A stretch of DNA of 64,000 bases from Metabacillus litoralis (GTDB taxonomy: Bacteria > Bacillota > Bacilli > Bacillales > Bacillaceae), in NCBI RefSeq assembly GCF_020524045.1, contig NZ_JAIVKL010000001.1:248001-312000 (forward strand), given 5' to 3'. Shown here in pieces: positions 28,804-39,379 of this stretch (positions within the stretch are counted from its first letter, which is position 1; each line of letters opens with the position of its first letter). The notes beneath the pieces are model-generated. The model did no database searches and was not told the origin of the DNA. It saw only the letters and a list, made by a program, of their open reading frames with translations. Position numbers and translations under genes: made by a program.

Positions 28804-28839
28804 AAAATAAAGTGGCGCATTTCTGCACCACTTTATTTT
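28804..28839 (-). terminator. rny terminator
   Basis: A 16-bp stem with one mismatch (28804-28819 with 28824-28839; AAAATAAAGTGG core) that overlaps the rny stop codon. Confidence 0.85.
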
Positions 28840-30395
28840 GCGTATTCAACTGCTCTTGTTTCACGAATTACGGTCACTTTAATATGACCAGGGTAGTCTA
28901 ATTCTTCTTCAATTCTTTTACGTATATCTCTTGCTAAGCGATGTGCTTGTAAATCATCTATACTATCAGGCTTAACCATGATTCGAACTTCACGACCAGC
29001 CTGAATGGCGAATGATTTTTCAACACCTTCATAAGATTCAGAGATTTCTTCAAGCTTTTCTAAACGACGAATGTAATTTTCAAGTGTTTCACTACGTGCT
29101 CCAGGTCTAGCTGCTGATAATGCATCTGCTGCAGCCACGATAACAGCAATAATTGACGTAGGTTCTGTGTCACCATGATGTGATGCAATACTGTTAATAA
29201 CAACAGGATGCTCTTTATACTTTGTCCCAAGCTCCACACCAATTTCAACATGACTACCTTCAACTTCATGATCAATTGCCTTACCAATATCATGTAATAG
29301 CCCAGCTCGTTTAGCTAACAATACATCCTCACCAAGTTCAGCAGCCATTAATCCAGCTAAATATGCAACCTCTGTTGAGTGTTTCAAGACATTTTGACCA
29401 TAACTAGTTCGGAATTTTAAACGACCGAGAATTTTAATTAGGTCTGGATGTAAACCATGTACTCCGACTTCAAAAGTCGTTTGCTCACCAATTTCTCGAA
29501 TGTATTCATCAACTTCACGACGAGATTTCTCAACCATCTCTTCAATTCGTGCAGGATGAATTCGTCCATCTTGAACTAGCTTGTCAAGTGCAATTCTTGC
29601 TGTTTCGCGTCGAATTGGATCAAAGCCTGATAAAATAACTGCTTCCGGTGTATCATCAATGATAAGATCTATACCCGTTAATGTTTCTAACGTTCGTATA
29701 TTACGTCCTTCACGACCAATAATACGACCCTTCATTTCATCATTTGGAAGATTTACAACAGAAACCGTTGTCTCAGCTACATGATCTGCTGCACAACGTT
29801 GAATAGCAAGTGACAGGATTTCTTTCGCCTTTTTATCAGCTTCTTCTTTTGCACGATTTTCGCTATCTTTAATCATTATAGCGATATCATGTGTGAGTTC
29901 ATTTTCTACCTTTTCAAGAATGATTGACTTAGCTTCATCTCGAGTAAGGCTAGATACGCGTTCAAGCTCTGTTTGCTGTCTACGCACAATCTCGTCCACT
30001 TTGCTTTCCATATCTTCAATATGCTGTTGTCTGTCATTAAGAGAATCCTCTTTTTTCTCTAGCATAACTTCACGTTTATCTAAAGACTCATTTTTACGGT
30101 CGAGATTCTCTTCTTTTTGTAATAAGCGATTTTCTTGTTTTTGAAGTTCATTCCTTCTTTCACGAACTTCTTGTTCTGCTTCTGTTCGCAACTTATGAAT
30201 TTCATCTTTAGCTTCAAGAAGCGCTTCCTTTTTCGTTGCCTCTGCATCACGCTTTGCTTCTTCTATAATCTGCTCAGCAGCAGAATTAGCTCCAGCAATT
30301 TTCGCTTCTGCAATAGATTTACGAACAAAATAGCCAACAACTGCACCGACGATTAGGCCAAGCAAAATGGAGATGATTATTGATACTATGTCCAT
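28833..30395 (-). CDS. rny: Ribonuclease Y
   Basis: 520 residues. Membrane-anchored endoribonuclease that starts bulk mRNA decay. N-terminal membrane helix ([19 protein letters not shown]), a long charged coiled coil (about 30-190), a KH domain ([15 protein letters not shown]), and an HD domain ([12 protein letters not shown], then [12 protein letters not shown]). Two ATGs are adjacent. I chose the second, with AGAGGAGG 7 nt before it. It is followed by ymdB and spoVS, as in other Bacillus. Confidence 0.97.
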   Translation of the reverse strand: MDIVSIIISILLGLIVGAVVGYFVRKSIAEAKIAGANSAAEQIIEEAKRDAEATKKEALLEAKDEIHKLRTEAEQEVRERRNELQKQENRLLQKEENLDRKNESLDKREVMLEKKEDSLNDRQQHIEDMESKVDEIVRRQQTELERVSSLTRDEAKSIILEKVENELTHDIAIMIKDSENRAKEEADKKAKEILSLAIQRCAADHVAETTVSVVNLPNDEMKGRIIGREGRNIRTLETLTGIDLIIDDTPEAVILSGFDPIRRETARIALDKLVQDGRIHPARIEEMVEKSRREVDEYIREIGEQTTFEVGVHGLHPDLIKILGRLKFRTSYGQNVLKHSTEVAYLAGLMAAELGEDVLLAKRAGLLHDIGKAIDHEVEGSHVEIGVELGTKYKEHPVVINSIASHHGDTEPTSIIAVIVAAADALSAARPGARSETLENYIRRLEKLEEISESYEGVEKSFAIQAGREVRIMVKPDSIDDLQAHRLARDIRKRIEEELDYPGHIKVTVIRETRAVEYAK

Positions 30396-30445
30396 CATTA
30401 CACCTCCTCTTGCTATGAACTTGTTTTTCTAGATTAAAGTGTCGG

Positions 30446-30474
30446 CATGTACATTGTTCAATTTAAGTTGTCAA
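30446..30474 (-). promoter_or_regulatory. Candidate sigma-A promoter of rny
   Basis: Minus strand -35 TTGACA (30469-30474) and -10 TACATG (30446-30451) with 17-bp spacing. The -35 is perfect and the -10 is weak. Confidence 0.45.
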
Positions 30475-30479
30475 CATAC

Positions 30480-30968
30480 AGCACAAAGCTTTCTGATCAT
30501 GTTGAACTTTGTGTCTTTATAAGTTTTTAGGAAGACATTTTCAAGTACCAACATTTTTGTTTGCTTTTTAAAATTCTTCAATCATCATTCTACAAAATTG
30601 TAAAATATACATCCTAATTGTAAATCTGTGAATTTTTATTGTCAAGCCTATGACCATAGTGATTTCAGGCTTTCTAGCAATTTTGCTGAATAAATCTACA
30701 AATGTGTTACAAGAAATGATGATTTTTGTAGAATTATGTCGCATAAAACCATGTTTTTTTCATATAGGATCGATTGATGAATAAGCACTCTCTAATATTA
30801 GCATGGAGTTTTTTATTCATAATATATTATTTTTAGCAAATAATTTATTTGTATACAAAAATAATTCGTTTATCTTAAAAATATGTAAGAAAAGCATAAG
30901 GGTTTGTAATTTATTACAAAGAGTTTACTGTAGGGAAAAACTAGAATAAATTATTTTACACTCTCATT
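30480..30968. other. AT-rich gene-less stretch between recA and rny
   Basis: No coding potential seen on either strand. B. subtilis has pbpX at this position; nothing similar is visible here. Several weak hairpins occur (for example CAAAG/CTTTG near 30485-30510). Confidence 0.5.
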
Positions 30969-31254
30969 CAAAAAGACGAATAATTCTAAATTCAGTAGGT
31001 TAAAAAACAAGTTCATTCCATTACACTGCAGAAACTTGCTTTCGCGGGGTCTCAGCCTTTTCTCTATTACTAAGTAGGTGCCCGATTGTCTTCCCCTCCA
31101 TTCCACTAATTCTCAAACATTGTATACAAAATCAAAAATCTATTGAAGACAGCAAATAAAAACCCGAATAATTAGGCGAATGATTAATTGAAATAATCAC
31201 CTAATAATCCGGGTTTAGCATTAGCTTAACTACTTATGTTCAAGCCTCTTTTTT
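30969..31254 (+). repeat. Intergenic inverted-repeat element, copy A (partly degraded)
   Basis: Homologous to the complete copy at 60353-60703: CAAAAAGACGAATAA, TTCATTCCATTACACTGCAG, GGGGTCTCAGCC, AGTAGGTGCCCGA, CTCCATTCCACTAA, the CCCGAATAATTAGG hairpin, and TTATGTTCAAGCCTCTTTTT at the right end. It lacks about 35 bp of the GC-rich middle and the left terminal repeat. Its right end touches the recA stop codon. Confidence 0.8.
31160..31216 (-). terminator. recA terminator, supplied by repeat copy A
   Basis: AAACCCGAATAATTAGG (31160-31176) pairs with CCTAATAATCCGGGTTT (31200-31216), followed by TTTATTTGCTG on the minus strand. The hairpin is part of the repeated element. Confidence 0.75.
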
Positions 31255-32288
31255 TATTCACCTAATAAATCTAGCTCTTCATTCTCAGGTGCAATCACTT
31301 CTTCATCTAGTCCATAATGTTTACGGATTTTCTCTTGAATCTCCAGTCTAATTGCTGGATTTTCTTTAAGGAATTGCTTTGCATTTTCACGGCCTTGACC
31401 TAAGCGCTCTTCATTATATGAATACCAAGAACCACTTTTTTGGACAATATCAAGATCCGTACCTAAATCGACAATTTCCCCCTCTTTAGAGATTCCCTCA
31501 CCATACATAATATCTACTTCAGCAACTTTAAATGGAGGAGCAACTTTATTTTTCACAACTTTAATTTTCGTTTTGTTACCAACCATATCATTACCTTGCT
31601 TAAGTGTTTCAGCTCTACGAACCTCTAAACGCACTGATGAATAGAATTTAAGCGCACGACCTCCAGGTGTTGTTTCTGGATTTCCAAACATAACACCAAT
31701 TTTTTCACGAATTTGGTTAATGAATATAGCAATTGTTTTTGATTTATTAATAGAACCTGATAATTTACGTAATGCTTGTGACATTAAACGCGCTTGAAGA
31801 CCAACATGGGAATCACCCATCTCACCTTCAATTTCAGCTTTTGGAACCAGAGCTGCAACTGAGTCTATGACAAGAATATCCACTGCACCACTTCTTACAA
31901 GAGCTTCAGCTATTTCAAGTGCTTGTTCACCAGTATCAGGTTGTGATAATAATAGTTCATCAATATTAACACCTAGTTTTTGTGCATATACTGGATCTAG
32001 TGCATGCTCAGCATCAATAAATGCCGCTTGACCACCCTGTTGTTGTACTTCTGCAATTGCATGAAGAGCAACTGTTGTTTTACCAGAACTCTCAGGACCA
32101 TATATTTCTATAATTCTACCACGTGGATACCCACCTACTCCTAATGCAGCATCAAGAGCAAGTGAACCACTTGGTGATGTTAGTACCTTCCTATCTGTTT
32201 GTTCACCTAACTTCATAATTGAACCTTTACCGAATTGTTTCTCTATTTGTTTTAACGCCATATCTAAGGCAGCTTGACGATCGCTCAC
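31254..32288 (-). CDS. recA: Recombinase A
   Basis: 344 residues. Strand exchange in recombination repair and co-protease for LexA cleavage. [13 protein letters not shown] (Walker A) is near residue 65, [22 protein letters not shown] follows (cut here to its first part), and the acidic tail ends EELDLLGE. The start codon is GTG (32286-32288) with AGAGGAGG 7 nt before it. A LexA box lies about 70 bp upstream. It is transcribed alone: terminators flank it on both sides. Confidence 0.98.
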   Translation of the reverse strand: MSDRQAALDMALKQIEKQFGKGSIMKLGEQTDRKVLTSPSGSLALDAALGVGGYPRGRIIEIYGPESSGKTTVALHAIAEVQQQGGQAAFIDAEHALDPVYAQKLGVNIDELLLSQPDTGEQALEIAEALVRSGAVDILVIDSVAALVPKAEIEGEMGDSHVGLQARLMSQALRKLSGSINKSKTIAIFINQIREKIGVMFGNPETTPGGRALKFYSSVRLEVRRAETLKQGNDMVGNKTKIKVVKNKVAPPFKVAEVDIMYGEGISKEGEIVDLGTDLDIVQKSGSWYSYNEERLGQGRENAKQFLKENPAIRLEIQEKIRKHYGLDEEVIAPENEELDLLGE

Positions 32289-32313
32289 AAAATTTCCTCC
32301 TCTAAATAAATCT

Positions 32314-32370
32314 ATTATAAATATAACTCATTTTGTATCATTTGCCAAGTGAAAAGCGAACATTTATTCG
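32314..32370 (-). promoter_or_regulatory. recA promoter region with LexA (SOS) box
   Basis: CGAACATTTATTCG at 32357-32370 (minus strand CGAATAAATGTTCG) fits the Bacillus LexA box CGAAC-N4-GTTCG with one change, like that of B. subtilis recA. TATAAT at 32314-32319 (minus) is a likely -10; the -35 is weak. Confidence 0.8.
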
Positions 32371-32481
32371 ATTGTTTTCGCTATGAAAATTTCTTCATAA
32401 TTATATTATTTACTTAGCGTAAAATTCAATATTACTAACTAAAAATACAGTGAAAAAACAATTTTATATTTGAAGAAAAAA

Positions 32482-32505
32482 AGATCTGAATCACAAATCA
32501 GATCT
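32482..32505 (-). terminator. cinA terminator
   Basis: AGATCTGA (32482-32489) pairs with TCAGATCT (32498-32505), then seven T on the minus strand. It separates cinA from recA. Confidence 0.85.
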
Positions 32506-32536
32506 CCAAATGTCATATTTAGCTTCAATTATTATA

Positions 32537-33787
32537 TCATTCTATTTCTTTTAATAGTTTAACCAAATAGTGACAACCATACTTTACCGCTTTAACCCGT
32601 ATTCCATTTCTAGAACCCGCTAAATTCAAATGAAATACCTTTACATTATCTTCACTCATAGCTATAGCTATAAAGACCATACCAATTGGTTTATCTTCTT
32701 GTTTAGAAGGGCCAGCAACACCCGTAAAGCTAATTCCTATATCACTAGCAGTTAGCTTACGAATTTGTGTTGCCATTTCTTTAGCACATTGCTCACTAAC
32801 AGCTCCATAGGTGTCTAGGATGTGTTTATCGATCTGTAAAACACTTTGCTTTACATCATTCGTGTATGCAACAATACTACCGTTAAATACAAGTCCAGCA
32901 CCTTCAAGTGCTGTAACCTTCTCAGAAAACATCCCGCCCGTTAAACTCTCTGCAGCTGCTATTGTTTTTCCTTTCTCCATAAGAAGATTATTAAGCTCAT
33001 TAAAAAGTGTTGTCTGTTCGTAGCCATAGAAAAATTCTCCAACACGTTCGTTTATCTTTTTCTCTATTTCGTCTAAAAGCATATTAGCTTCTTTTTCTTC
33101 TTTATGTTTTGCTGTTAATCTTAAAGTAACTTCACCTTCTGCAGCTAAAGGAGCAATTGTTGGATTTGTTTGATAATCAATTAAATCTTGTATATCCGTC
33201 TCAAGCTGTGATTCACCAATACCAAAGTACCTTAGTACTCTTGAGGTGATTCGATCTTGGAGACCTAATATATTATGAAAGTATTCCTTTCCATAACGCT
33301 GAAACATCGGTCTCATTTCACTAGGAGGGCCAGGTAGAAGCATATAGATAGTTTCATCCACCTGTAAAGCCATTCCAGGAGCCATTCCATAATCATTTTT
33401 TAATATGTAGGATCCATCAATAACAAGTGCTTGTTTTTTGTTATTTTCCGACATCACACGCTTGGTTTTAGAAAAGTATTGTTCAATACTATGTAGTGCA
33501 GATTGATCAAAAACAAGTTGCTTACCAAGTTTCTTTGAAATTGTTTCCTTTGTTAAATCATCTTTTGTTGGACCAAGCCCACCAGTGAATATAATTACAT
33601 TTGACCTTTTTTTTGCTATCTCAATAGCTTGGTCAAGTCTTGCTGGATTATCACCAACTACAGTATGATAAAACACATTTAACCCAAGTTCAGCTAACTG
33701 CTGTGATAAAAATTGTGCATTACTATTTACAATTTGACCCAGTAGAAGCTCAGAACCAACTGCAATTATTTCAGTACGAATATTCAT
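32537..33787 (-). CDS. cinA: CinA: competence-damage inducible protein / NMN amidohydrolase-like
   Basis: 416 residues. The N-terminal molybdopterin-binding-like domain has [15 protein letters not shown]-type start and [15 protein letters not shown]. The C-terminal CinA domain has AAAESLTGG and [16 protein letters not shown], found in nicotinamide mononucleotide deamidases of pyridine nucleotide salvage. In Gram-positive bacteria it often lies upstream of recA and is induced in competence. CTGGAGGAA precedes the ATG. It lies 23 bp from pgsA. Confidence 0.95.
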   Translation of the reverse strand: MNIRTEIIAVGSELLLGQIVNSNAQFLSQQLAELGLNVFYHTVVGDNPARLDQAIEIAKKRSNVIIFTGGLGPTKDDLTKETISKKLGKQLVFDQSALHSIEQYFSKTKRVMSENNKKQALVIDGSYILKNDYGMAPGMALQVDETIYMLLPGPPSEMRPMFQRYGKEYFHNILGLQDRITSRVLRYFGIGESQLETDIQDLIDYQTNPTIAPLAAEGEVTLRLTAKHKEEKEANMLLDEIEKKINERVGEFFYGYEQTTLFNELNNLLMEKGKTIAAAESLTGGMFSEKVTALEGAGLVFNGSIVAYTNDVKQSVLQIDKHILDTYGAVSEQCAKEMATQIRKLTASDIGISFTGVAGPSKQEDKPIGMVFIAIAMSEDNVKVFHLNLAGSRNGIRVKAVKYGCHYLVKLLKEIE

Positions 33788-33810
33788 TTTTAATTCCTCC
33801 AGAATAAACG

Positions 33811-34389
33811 TTATTTAGAATTGATAAACGCTTGTTTATTTTTATTAAAATAATCCCAGCCAGAATACACTGTGAAAAAAGTTGCAACCCATAAAGAAAT
33901 TGTTGCAAAAGGTAAATTAATAAATTCGAAAGGAATATTATGAAGTAAAAGAGCTGAAATCGCAATAATTTGTGCCCATGTTTTGATTTTCCCTAACATA
34001 TTAGCTGCAACTACTTCACCTTCACCTGCTAATACAAGGCGTAAACCAGTTACAGCGAACTCGCGACTAATAATAAGGATAACCATCCATGAAGGGGCAA
34101 GTTCAAGGTCGACTAAGATAATAAGAGCAGCTGAAACGAGTAATTTATCAGCTAAAGGATCTAGGAATTTACCTAAATTTGTCACCATGTTTAGTTTTCT
34201 GGCATAATAACCATCGATCCAATCTGTTGTTGATGCAATAATGAAAATTAAGGCTCCTACAAAATGGGTTACTAAAATTGTTTCTGATCCTAGTGCCAGT
34301 GTTCCCCACTCAAAAGGGGCTAGCATGACTAACATAAATACTGGTATTAAGAAAATTCGTGAAATGGTTATTTTATTCGGTAAATTCAT
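33811..34389 (-). CDS. pgsA: CDP-diacylglycerol--glycerol-3-phosphate 3-phosphatidyltransferase
   Basis: 193 residues with four or five membrane helices. The CDP-alcohol phosphatidyltransferase signature [27 protein letters not shown] is complete (D, DG, AR, G, D, D). It makes phosphatidylglycerophosphate at the cell membrane. The start [11 protein letters not shown] (34389) is preceded by CGGAGG with 9-nt spacing; the longer ORF begins before that site. Confidence 0.97.
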   Translation of the reverse strand: MNLPNKITISRIFLIPVFMLVMLAPFEWGTLALGSETILVTHFVGALIFIIASTTDWIDGYYARKLNMVTNLGKFLDPLADKLLVSAALIILVDLELAPSWMVILIISREFAVTGLRLVLAGEGEVVAANMLGKIKTWAQIIAISALLLHNIPFEFINLPFATISLWVATFFTVYSGWDYFNKNKQAFINSK

Positions 34390-34425
34390 ATGACATGTCC
34401 TCCGTTTTTGTATGTTGATAACCAT

Positions 34426-34783
34426 ACCCTTGTTTTAAAAATTTTAAGCTCTGTGAGACTTTGTTGGTGATTTCACTTACATCATTTCTATCACAAAATT
34501 CAAAAACAGGCTTCCTACTTCTTTCAAAAGTAATTCTTACTAGGTCGACGCTTTGATCCTTATTGTGAGATGTGAATGATCCTGTGGGGTCTCCCCTATC
34601 TTTATCTAAGTAAGGAGTTTCAAATATACTCCAAACAAATGAGCTTGATAGAAAGACTGAGGTTTAATCTATCCAACAATTAAAACGGGACGACACTAAA
34701 AAACGTCATAACTCTACCTAAGATACACAGTGAAACAAACTACATACCTTAGGAGAGGTATTAGACATTCTTTGAGTCAGTCC
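34426..34783. other. Intergenic stretch between ymfM and pgsA with a degraded repeat
   Basis: No gene. The segment at about 34580-34625 contains CCTGTGGGGTCTCCCC and TCTAAGTAAGG, which on the minus strand match the TACTTAGA and GAGACCCCACAGG blocks of the inverted-repeat elements. It is probably a decayed fragment of that family. A hairpin-like CTTAGGAGAG/CTCTACCTAAG lies at about 34702-34757. Confidence 0.4.
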
Positions 34784-35668
34784 CTATTCTTTCGTATAAA
34801 TAATAGTAATGTTTTGAGGAGTTGTTTTATTATCCTCATATTGTAAGAGTTCACCATTAATTTTCAAATCAGTTCCTGGGACATTTCCTACCCTTACTAT
34901 AATTTCTGATTCTGCTGTAAAATCATTAGTCGTTGTTTCTCCTTTTGGAATTTCTTCTCCAAAAAATGTTTTTCCCTTACCGTTTTTAATTCCAACCCAT
35001 GTTCTATCTTTTGCTATAACTTCTAGCTCAAATTTATCTGATCCAGATAACTCATAAACTGAATTAGAGCCGCTTTCTTTAACAGTTAATGATTGAACAG
35101 GTTCTTCTGGCTCTGGGGGAGATGCTTCTTCTTCTTCACTAGTATCCTCTTCAGCTGTTGTTTCATCTTCACTATTAACTTCAGTATCAGATGTAACATT
35201 TTCAATTTTTTCAAATTCAGTATCACTTTCTTCAGTTATGTTTGTATTATTCTCATCAACCTGATCATTTCCAGAAGCGTTTTGCCTCCAAATCCAAAAT
35301 CCGATTGCGATGATCAGAATAAGTACAAGAATAGCTACCTTGGGAAGAAACTCAATAAATTTAGATGCAGTTTTCGGGAGTTCCCTTTGTGTCTTTACTC
35401 TTGATAATTGTTCAGGAACATCTTCTTTGTATGTAGTTGGTACCTCACTCTTATATTCTTCAAAGAGATCTTCTGCATTTAAATTAACCGCTTCAGCATA
35501 TTGTTTAATAAACGCTCGAGCGTAAAATTTTCCAGGCATCATTGAATAGTTGCCTTCTTCAATACCTAATAAATATCTTTTTTGGATTTTTGTTATAGCT
35601 TGAAGATCATCCAAACTAATATTTTTTTCCTCTCTTGCTTGTTTCAGTCGATTTCCTAATTCACTCAA
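34784..35668 (-). CDS. ymfM: RodZ-like protein YmfM
   Basis: 295 residues. N-terminal helix-turn-helix of the RodZ type (LGNRLKQAREEKNISLDDLQ), one membrane helix (VAILVLILIIAIGFWIW, about 119-135), an acidic linker, and a C-terminal DUF4115-like beta domain. RodZ links MreB filaments to the membrane and sets rod shape. I chose a TTG start at 35668 (TTG-AGT-GAA) because GGGGTG lies 6 nt upstream and it avoids overlap with ymfK. The ATG at 35719 would overlap by 35 bp. Confidence 0.9.
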   Translation of the reverse strand: MSELGNRLKQAREEKNISLDDLQAITKIQKRYLLGIEEGNYSMMPGKFYARAFIKQYAEAVNLNAEDLFEEYKSEVPTTYKEDVPEQLSRVKTQRELPKTASKFIEFLPKVAILVLILIIAIGFWIWRQNASGNDQVDENNTNITEESDTEFEKIENVTSDTEVNSEDETTAEEDTSEEEEASPPEPEEPVQSLTVKESGSNSVYELSGSDKFELEVIAKDRTWVGIKNGKGKTFFGEEIPKGETTTNDFTAESEIIVRVGNVPGTDLKINGELLQYEDNKTTPQNITIIYTKE

Positions 35669-35684
35669 CCGTAACACCCCATAA

Positions 35685-36476
35685 TTAAAAGTCAAAGCCT
35701 GAAAGACTTGGAGAATCAAACCTCATTTGTGGTTCTTCAACATCTTTATATGTTATTTCCTCGTCAGGATCATTGCGAATTTCTATTATATAATCGAAAT
35801 CATCAATTGTATATTCCGTATTTTGCACAAAAATATCTGGATGCTCTACAACCTTTGTCGCGGAGAGACGCATTATCTCTCGAACTAACTGTAAGTGCTT
35901 TTCAGAGCCTCGTCTAGTAGAAACTATACCATCTATTATAAATACATTATCCTCACTATATTCATCTGCAATTAGTTGACTTCTAATCGTTTGCTTTAAT
36001 AATGTTGATGAAACAAACAACCATTTTTTATTTGCATTAACACTTGCAGCAACAATTGATTCAGTTTTCCCCACTCTAGGCATACCTCGAATACCAACTA
36101 GCTTATGTCCTTCTTGTTTATATAATTCTGCCATAAAATCGACTAAGAGTCCAAGTTCATCTCGAACAAATCGAAAGGTTTTTTTATCATCGGCATCTCT
36201 TTGTATATACCTTCCATGTCGAACGGCTAAACGATCTCGTAGTTTTGGTACGCGGAGTTTTGTAACAGTTATATTATCCATCGTACTCAAAATTGATTCA
36301 AGTCTTCTTACTTGATTATTACTTTCGCATTTTAACAATAATCCACGTCTTGAGTCATCTACACCATTAATTGTCACAATATTAATGGACAACATACCCA
36401 ATAAAGACGCAACATCACCTAAAAGACCAGGTCGATTTTTCTGTATTTCATATTCTAAATACCATTCGTATGGCAA
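35685..36476 (-). CDS. ymfK: YmfK, DUF3388 protein with ACT-like and P-loop features
   Basis: 263 residues. The N-terminus (YLEYEIQKNRPGLLGDVASL, VTINGVDDSRRG) looks like an ACT ligand-binding domain. The middle has GIRGMPRVGKTESIVAAS, a P-loop-like motif, and the family is known only as DUF3388. Function unknown. I prefer the TTG at 36476 (MPYEWYLEY), six nt after AAGGAGGA. It is transcribed just before ymfM, so it may belong to cell-shape or envelope functions, which is inference from context. Confidence 0.85.
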   Translation of the reverse strand: MPYEWYLEYEIQKNRPGLLGDVASLLGMLSINIVTINGVDDSRRGLLLKCESNNQVRRLESILSTMDNITVTKLRVPKLRDRLAVRHGRYIQRDADDKKTFRFVRDELGLLVDFMAELYKQEGHKLVGIRGMPRVGKTESIVAASVNANKKWLFVSSTLLKQTIRSQLIADEYSEDNVFIIDGIVSTRRGSEKHLQLVREIMRLSATKVVEHPDIFVQNTEYTIDDFDYIIEIRNDPDEEITYKDVEEPQMRFDSPSLSGFDF

Positions 36477-36847
36477 AACAAATCCTCCTTCCAAGAACAA
36501 AGAACTTTAAAAAAGGGATAGAAACCTTTTCATTCTATCATATATGATTTTTCCAAAAGAAGAAAGATTTAGAACAATAAAGTGTAATAAAGAAAAAAAA
36601 TTTAAGGCATGTTATTATATGGGCCAAAAAAAGCTTTTTTGTTAAAAAATTTCACTGTACATTGAAACTAATTTCTTGTGAGTGACCATTGGAATTACTA
36701 CCAAGAGGCGTAGCTTATTAGAAGGCTGTTTTCACAAACTTTGTTGCTTTAAAAGCAATAAGTACTTTATTAAGTTTATGGCAGCTTTTCTTCATAAAAT
36801 AGTACCCTTATAGTTAAAAAGTGATAAGTTATTATCATAACAAGAAA
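36477..36847. other. Intergenic stretch upstream of ymfK
   Basis: Holds the ymfK upstream region and a copy of the second repeat family (36725-36810). No gene is seen. Confidence 0.5.
36725..36810 (+). repeat. Intergenic repeat, second family
   Basis: Shares AAACTTTGTTGCTTT (36736-36750) and CTTTTCTTCATAAAATA (36785-36801) exactly with 49006-49020 and 49064-49080. The spacing differs by about 9 bp. Confidence 0.75.
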
Positions 36848-36869
36848 AAGAGAGGATATCTCCTCTCTT
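36848..36869 (-). terminator. ymfJ terminator
   Basis: AAGAGAGGA (36848-36856) pairs with TCCTCTCTT (36861-36869) and overlaps the stop codon of ymfJ; TTTTTCTTG follows on the minus strand. Confidence 0.85.
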
Positions 36870-37125
36870 AATGTGAACCATTATTTTGAACAAGTTTAAC
36901 CATCATGTTAGCAATAGCGTGCTGTTCTTGCTCAGACGCTACACTCCATAAATCTGCTAGTACTTTTTCTTGAGGATTTTTAGCTTCTACTTGTTTCGCT
37001 AAATAATCTCCAATTTCAAAAGCTAAGTTAGAAATTACTTGATCATTCATTCCTTCAGTTTGAGCATGATCTAATCGATCACCAAGAAAACCTTTCCACT
37101 CATTCCAATTATCTAAAACAGACAT
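36868..37125 (-). CDS. ymfJ: YmfJ, DUF3243 protein
   Basis: 85 residues, helical and soluble, beginning MSVLDNWNEWKGFLGDRLD. Small conserved Bacillus protein of unknown role. AAAAGGAGG precedes the ATG. It follows ymfI by 78 bp and ends at a strong terminator, so it is the last gene of the ymfF-ymfJ run. Confidence 0.9.
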   Translation of the reverse strand: MSVLDNWNEWKGFLGDRLDHAQTEGMNDQVISNLAFEIGDYLAKQVEAKNPQEKVLADLWSVASEQEQHAIANMMVKLVQNNGSH

Positions 37126-37203
37126 AGGAGTACCTCCTTTTTTATTGTTACAATTGTATTATTCCTGAAGAAGGTAAGTTTTATTCAAACAAAAAAGAAT
37201 CAT

Positions 37204-37926
37204 TTATATCCATCCTCCATCAACAGTTAATACTTGTCCTGTTATATACGAGGATTTTTTTGATGATAGAAATAAAACAGCTTCAGCGATTTCCTGAGGT
37301 TTACCTAATCGACCTAGAGGAATTTCCTCTTCTAACCCTGATAACTCATCTTCATTAAATTGTGAAAGCATGTTGGTTAAAATGGCACCAGGTGCTATCG
37401 CGTTCACTCTAATATTACTTGGTGCTACTTCTTTAGCTAAAGCCTTTACAAAAGAATTTTGTCCACCTTTGACCATAGAATATAGTACTTCACATGAAGC
37501 GCCAGTAATCCCCCAAACAGAAGAAATAACAATGATATTTCCAGTTTTCTTTTTGATCATTGAAGGAATTAATTTTTGTGCTAGTAGAAAAGGACTTGTT
37601 ATATGTAATTGAACCATTTGATCAATTTTTTCAACTTCCATGTCTGTTATTAATCCAAAAAAGCTATTTCCACTATTTAATACAAGTAAATCGATTGGTA
37701 TAGAAATATGATTAATTAATTTTTCTACTCCATCACGTTCAGATAAGTCAGCTTGAATAGGTATGATTGTTTTTCCTTTTGACTTGGATGAACTAATGAA
37801 ATTTGTAATAGAAGTCTCATTTTGATTAAAATGAACATATAAAGAATAACCTTCTTCCAAAAGTTTTTCTGCAATTGCTGTCCCTATTCCTCCACTAGCT
37901 CCAGTTATTAATGCAAATTTCCCCAT
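37204..37926 (-). CDS. ymfI: YmfI, short-chain reductase (EF-P 5-aminopentanone reductase type)
   Basis: 240 residues. NAD(P)-binding TGASGGIGTAIAEKL, LNSGNS, the catalytic Ser (ISSVWG), Tyr and Lys (LYSMVKGG) and VNAIAPGAI. In B. subtilis YmfI is required to make the 5-aminopentanol modification on elongation factor P; this orthologue lies in the same neighbourhood. AAGGAG precedes the ATG. A terminator separates it from ymfH upstream. Confidence 0.92.
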   Translation of the reverse strand: MGKFALITGASGGIGTAIAEKLLEEGYSLYVHFNQNETSITNFISSSKSKGKTIIPIQADLSERDGVEKLINHISIPIDLLVLNSGNSFFGLITDMEVEKIDQMVQLHITSPFLLAQKLIPSMIKKKTGNIIVISSVWGITGASCEVLYSMVKGGQNSFVKALAKEVAPSNIRVNAIAPGAILTNMLSQFNEDELSGLEEEIPLGRLGKPQEIAEAVLFLSSKKSSYITGQVLTVDGGWI

Positions 37927-38034
37927 TTATATGAACTCCTTAATGCATTCTGTTTTATTTTTTCACAATTTTGATGTTGTTGATTTCTGTTCTGTTAAAG
38001 GCAATCAACAATAAACTTTAACATAACCATTTTT

Positions 38035-38064
38035 AAAGAGGCCTGACTATTGTCAGGCCTCTTT
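38035..38064 (-). terminator. ymfH terminator
   Basis: A perfect 13-bp stem (38035-38047 with 38052-38064), AAAGAGGCCTGAC, with a 4-nt loop. TTT runs follow on the minus strand. Confidence 0.92.
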
Positions 38065-38092
38065 AGTATAGCATTTTCACATTGAAACTTAC

Positions 38093-39379
38093 TTATTTAG
38101 GAACAACTTGACAAACTGAAAATAATTTTTCATCAACTGCTTCGTCAAGAACTTGAATAATGTCTTCATTTGATAGCGATTCCAATGTTGGAACAACATC
38201 AAAAAGGTTCATATCATTAAACGCATATCTAGTAAATTGATTAGCAATATATTCTGGGGAGTTTATCGCTCTTAAGAATGCTCCTATTTTTTTCTTTTTA
38301 GTAGCTTCAAACTGACTGAAATCTCCACCATCATTTTTAGCTGAGGTTAATATACCTTTAATTTTGTCAGCTAGTAGATCTGGATTACTTGTATCCCCAC
38401 CAATCATTGCAAAACCAAATCCATTTTCTTCTGTATAATCATAGCTAAATGTATCATCAATTAGCCCTTCACGATATAATTCATCATAATGTGTTGAGCT
38501 TTTACTAAAGAGCATATCTAAAATAATATTCATAGATAACTCATATTTTAATAATTCTTTCCCCATTCTGTTTGGATTCTTCGCTTTTAAACCCACTAAA
38601 CATTTTGAACTTTGTACATTCATTTTTAATTTTTCAATTTTTTTATATACTTCAACTTGTTCTAGAGGAAATTCTCTCTTAATTTCTTCTTGAGCTATAA
38701 AATCCTTGTTCAGTTGATTTGTTCTAACCTGATTTAAAATTTCTTCTGGTTCAACTGCCCCGACAACAAATAAAAGCATATTACTAGGATGATAAAAAGT
38801 ATTATAACACTCATATAGGGAATCCTTTGTGATTTTGGCTATGGAATCAATAGTTCCGGCTATATCAATTCTAACCGGGTGATTTTGATATAAGTTTTGG
38901 ATTAATCCAAAATACAATCTCCAATCGGGATTATCATCATACATATTAATTTCTTGGCCGATTATCCCTTTTTCCTTCTCTACGGTTTTTTCTGAAAAAT
39001 ATGGTGTTTGGACAAAGTCAATTAGTGTTTCAAGGTTTTTATCAACATTACTAGTACTTGAAAATAAATATGCTGTTCTCGTAAAAGATGTGAAAGCATT
39101 TGCTGATGCACCTTGTTTACTAAATTGTTGAAAAACATCTCCATCTTCTTTTTCGAACAGTTTATGTTCAAGAAAATGTGCGATACCATCAGGAACTGTT
39201 AGTGATTCACTTTGATTTAAAGGAACAAATCTGTTATCAATGGATCCATATTTTGTTGTAAAGGTTGCATATGTTTTGTTAAAGCCTTTTTTAGGTAAAA
39301 CATAGACATCAAGTCCATTATCCATTTTTTCATGATAAAGTGTTTCTTGTAATTGATCAAAACGAATAGGATTTGTCAT
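38093..39379 (-). CDS. ymfH: YmfH, M16-family zinc peptidase (active partner)
   Basis: 428 residues. The inverted zinc motif HFLEHKLFEKEDGD is present in GIAHFLEHK at about 66-72, followed by the distal Glu region EKEKGIIGQEI. This is probably the catalytic half of a YmfF-YmfH heterodimer, as in processing peptidases. The start overlaps the ymfF stop by 4 bp (ATGA). Confidence 0.93.
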   Translation of the reverse strand: MTNPIRFDQLQETLYHEKMDNGLDVYVLPKKGFNKTYATFTTKYGSIDNRFVPLNQSESLTVPDGIAHFLEHKLFEKEDGDVFQQFSKQGASANAFTSFTRTAYLFSSTSNVDKNLETLIDFVQTPYFSEKTVEKEKGIIGQEINMYDDNPDWRLYFGLIQNLYQNHPVRIDIAGTIDSIAKITKDSLYECYNTFYHPSNMLLFVVGAVEPEEILNQVRTNQLNKDFIAQEEIKREFPLEQVEVYKKIEKLKMNVQSSKCLVGLKAKNPNRMGKELLKYELSMNIILDMLFSKSSTHYDELYREGLIDDTFSYDYTEENGFGFAMIGGDTSNPDLLADKIKGILTSAKNDGGDFSQFEATKKKKIGAFLRAINSPEYIANQFTRYAFNDMNLFDVVPTLESLSNEDIIQVLDEAVDEKLFSVCQVVPK

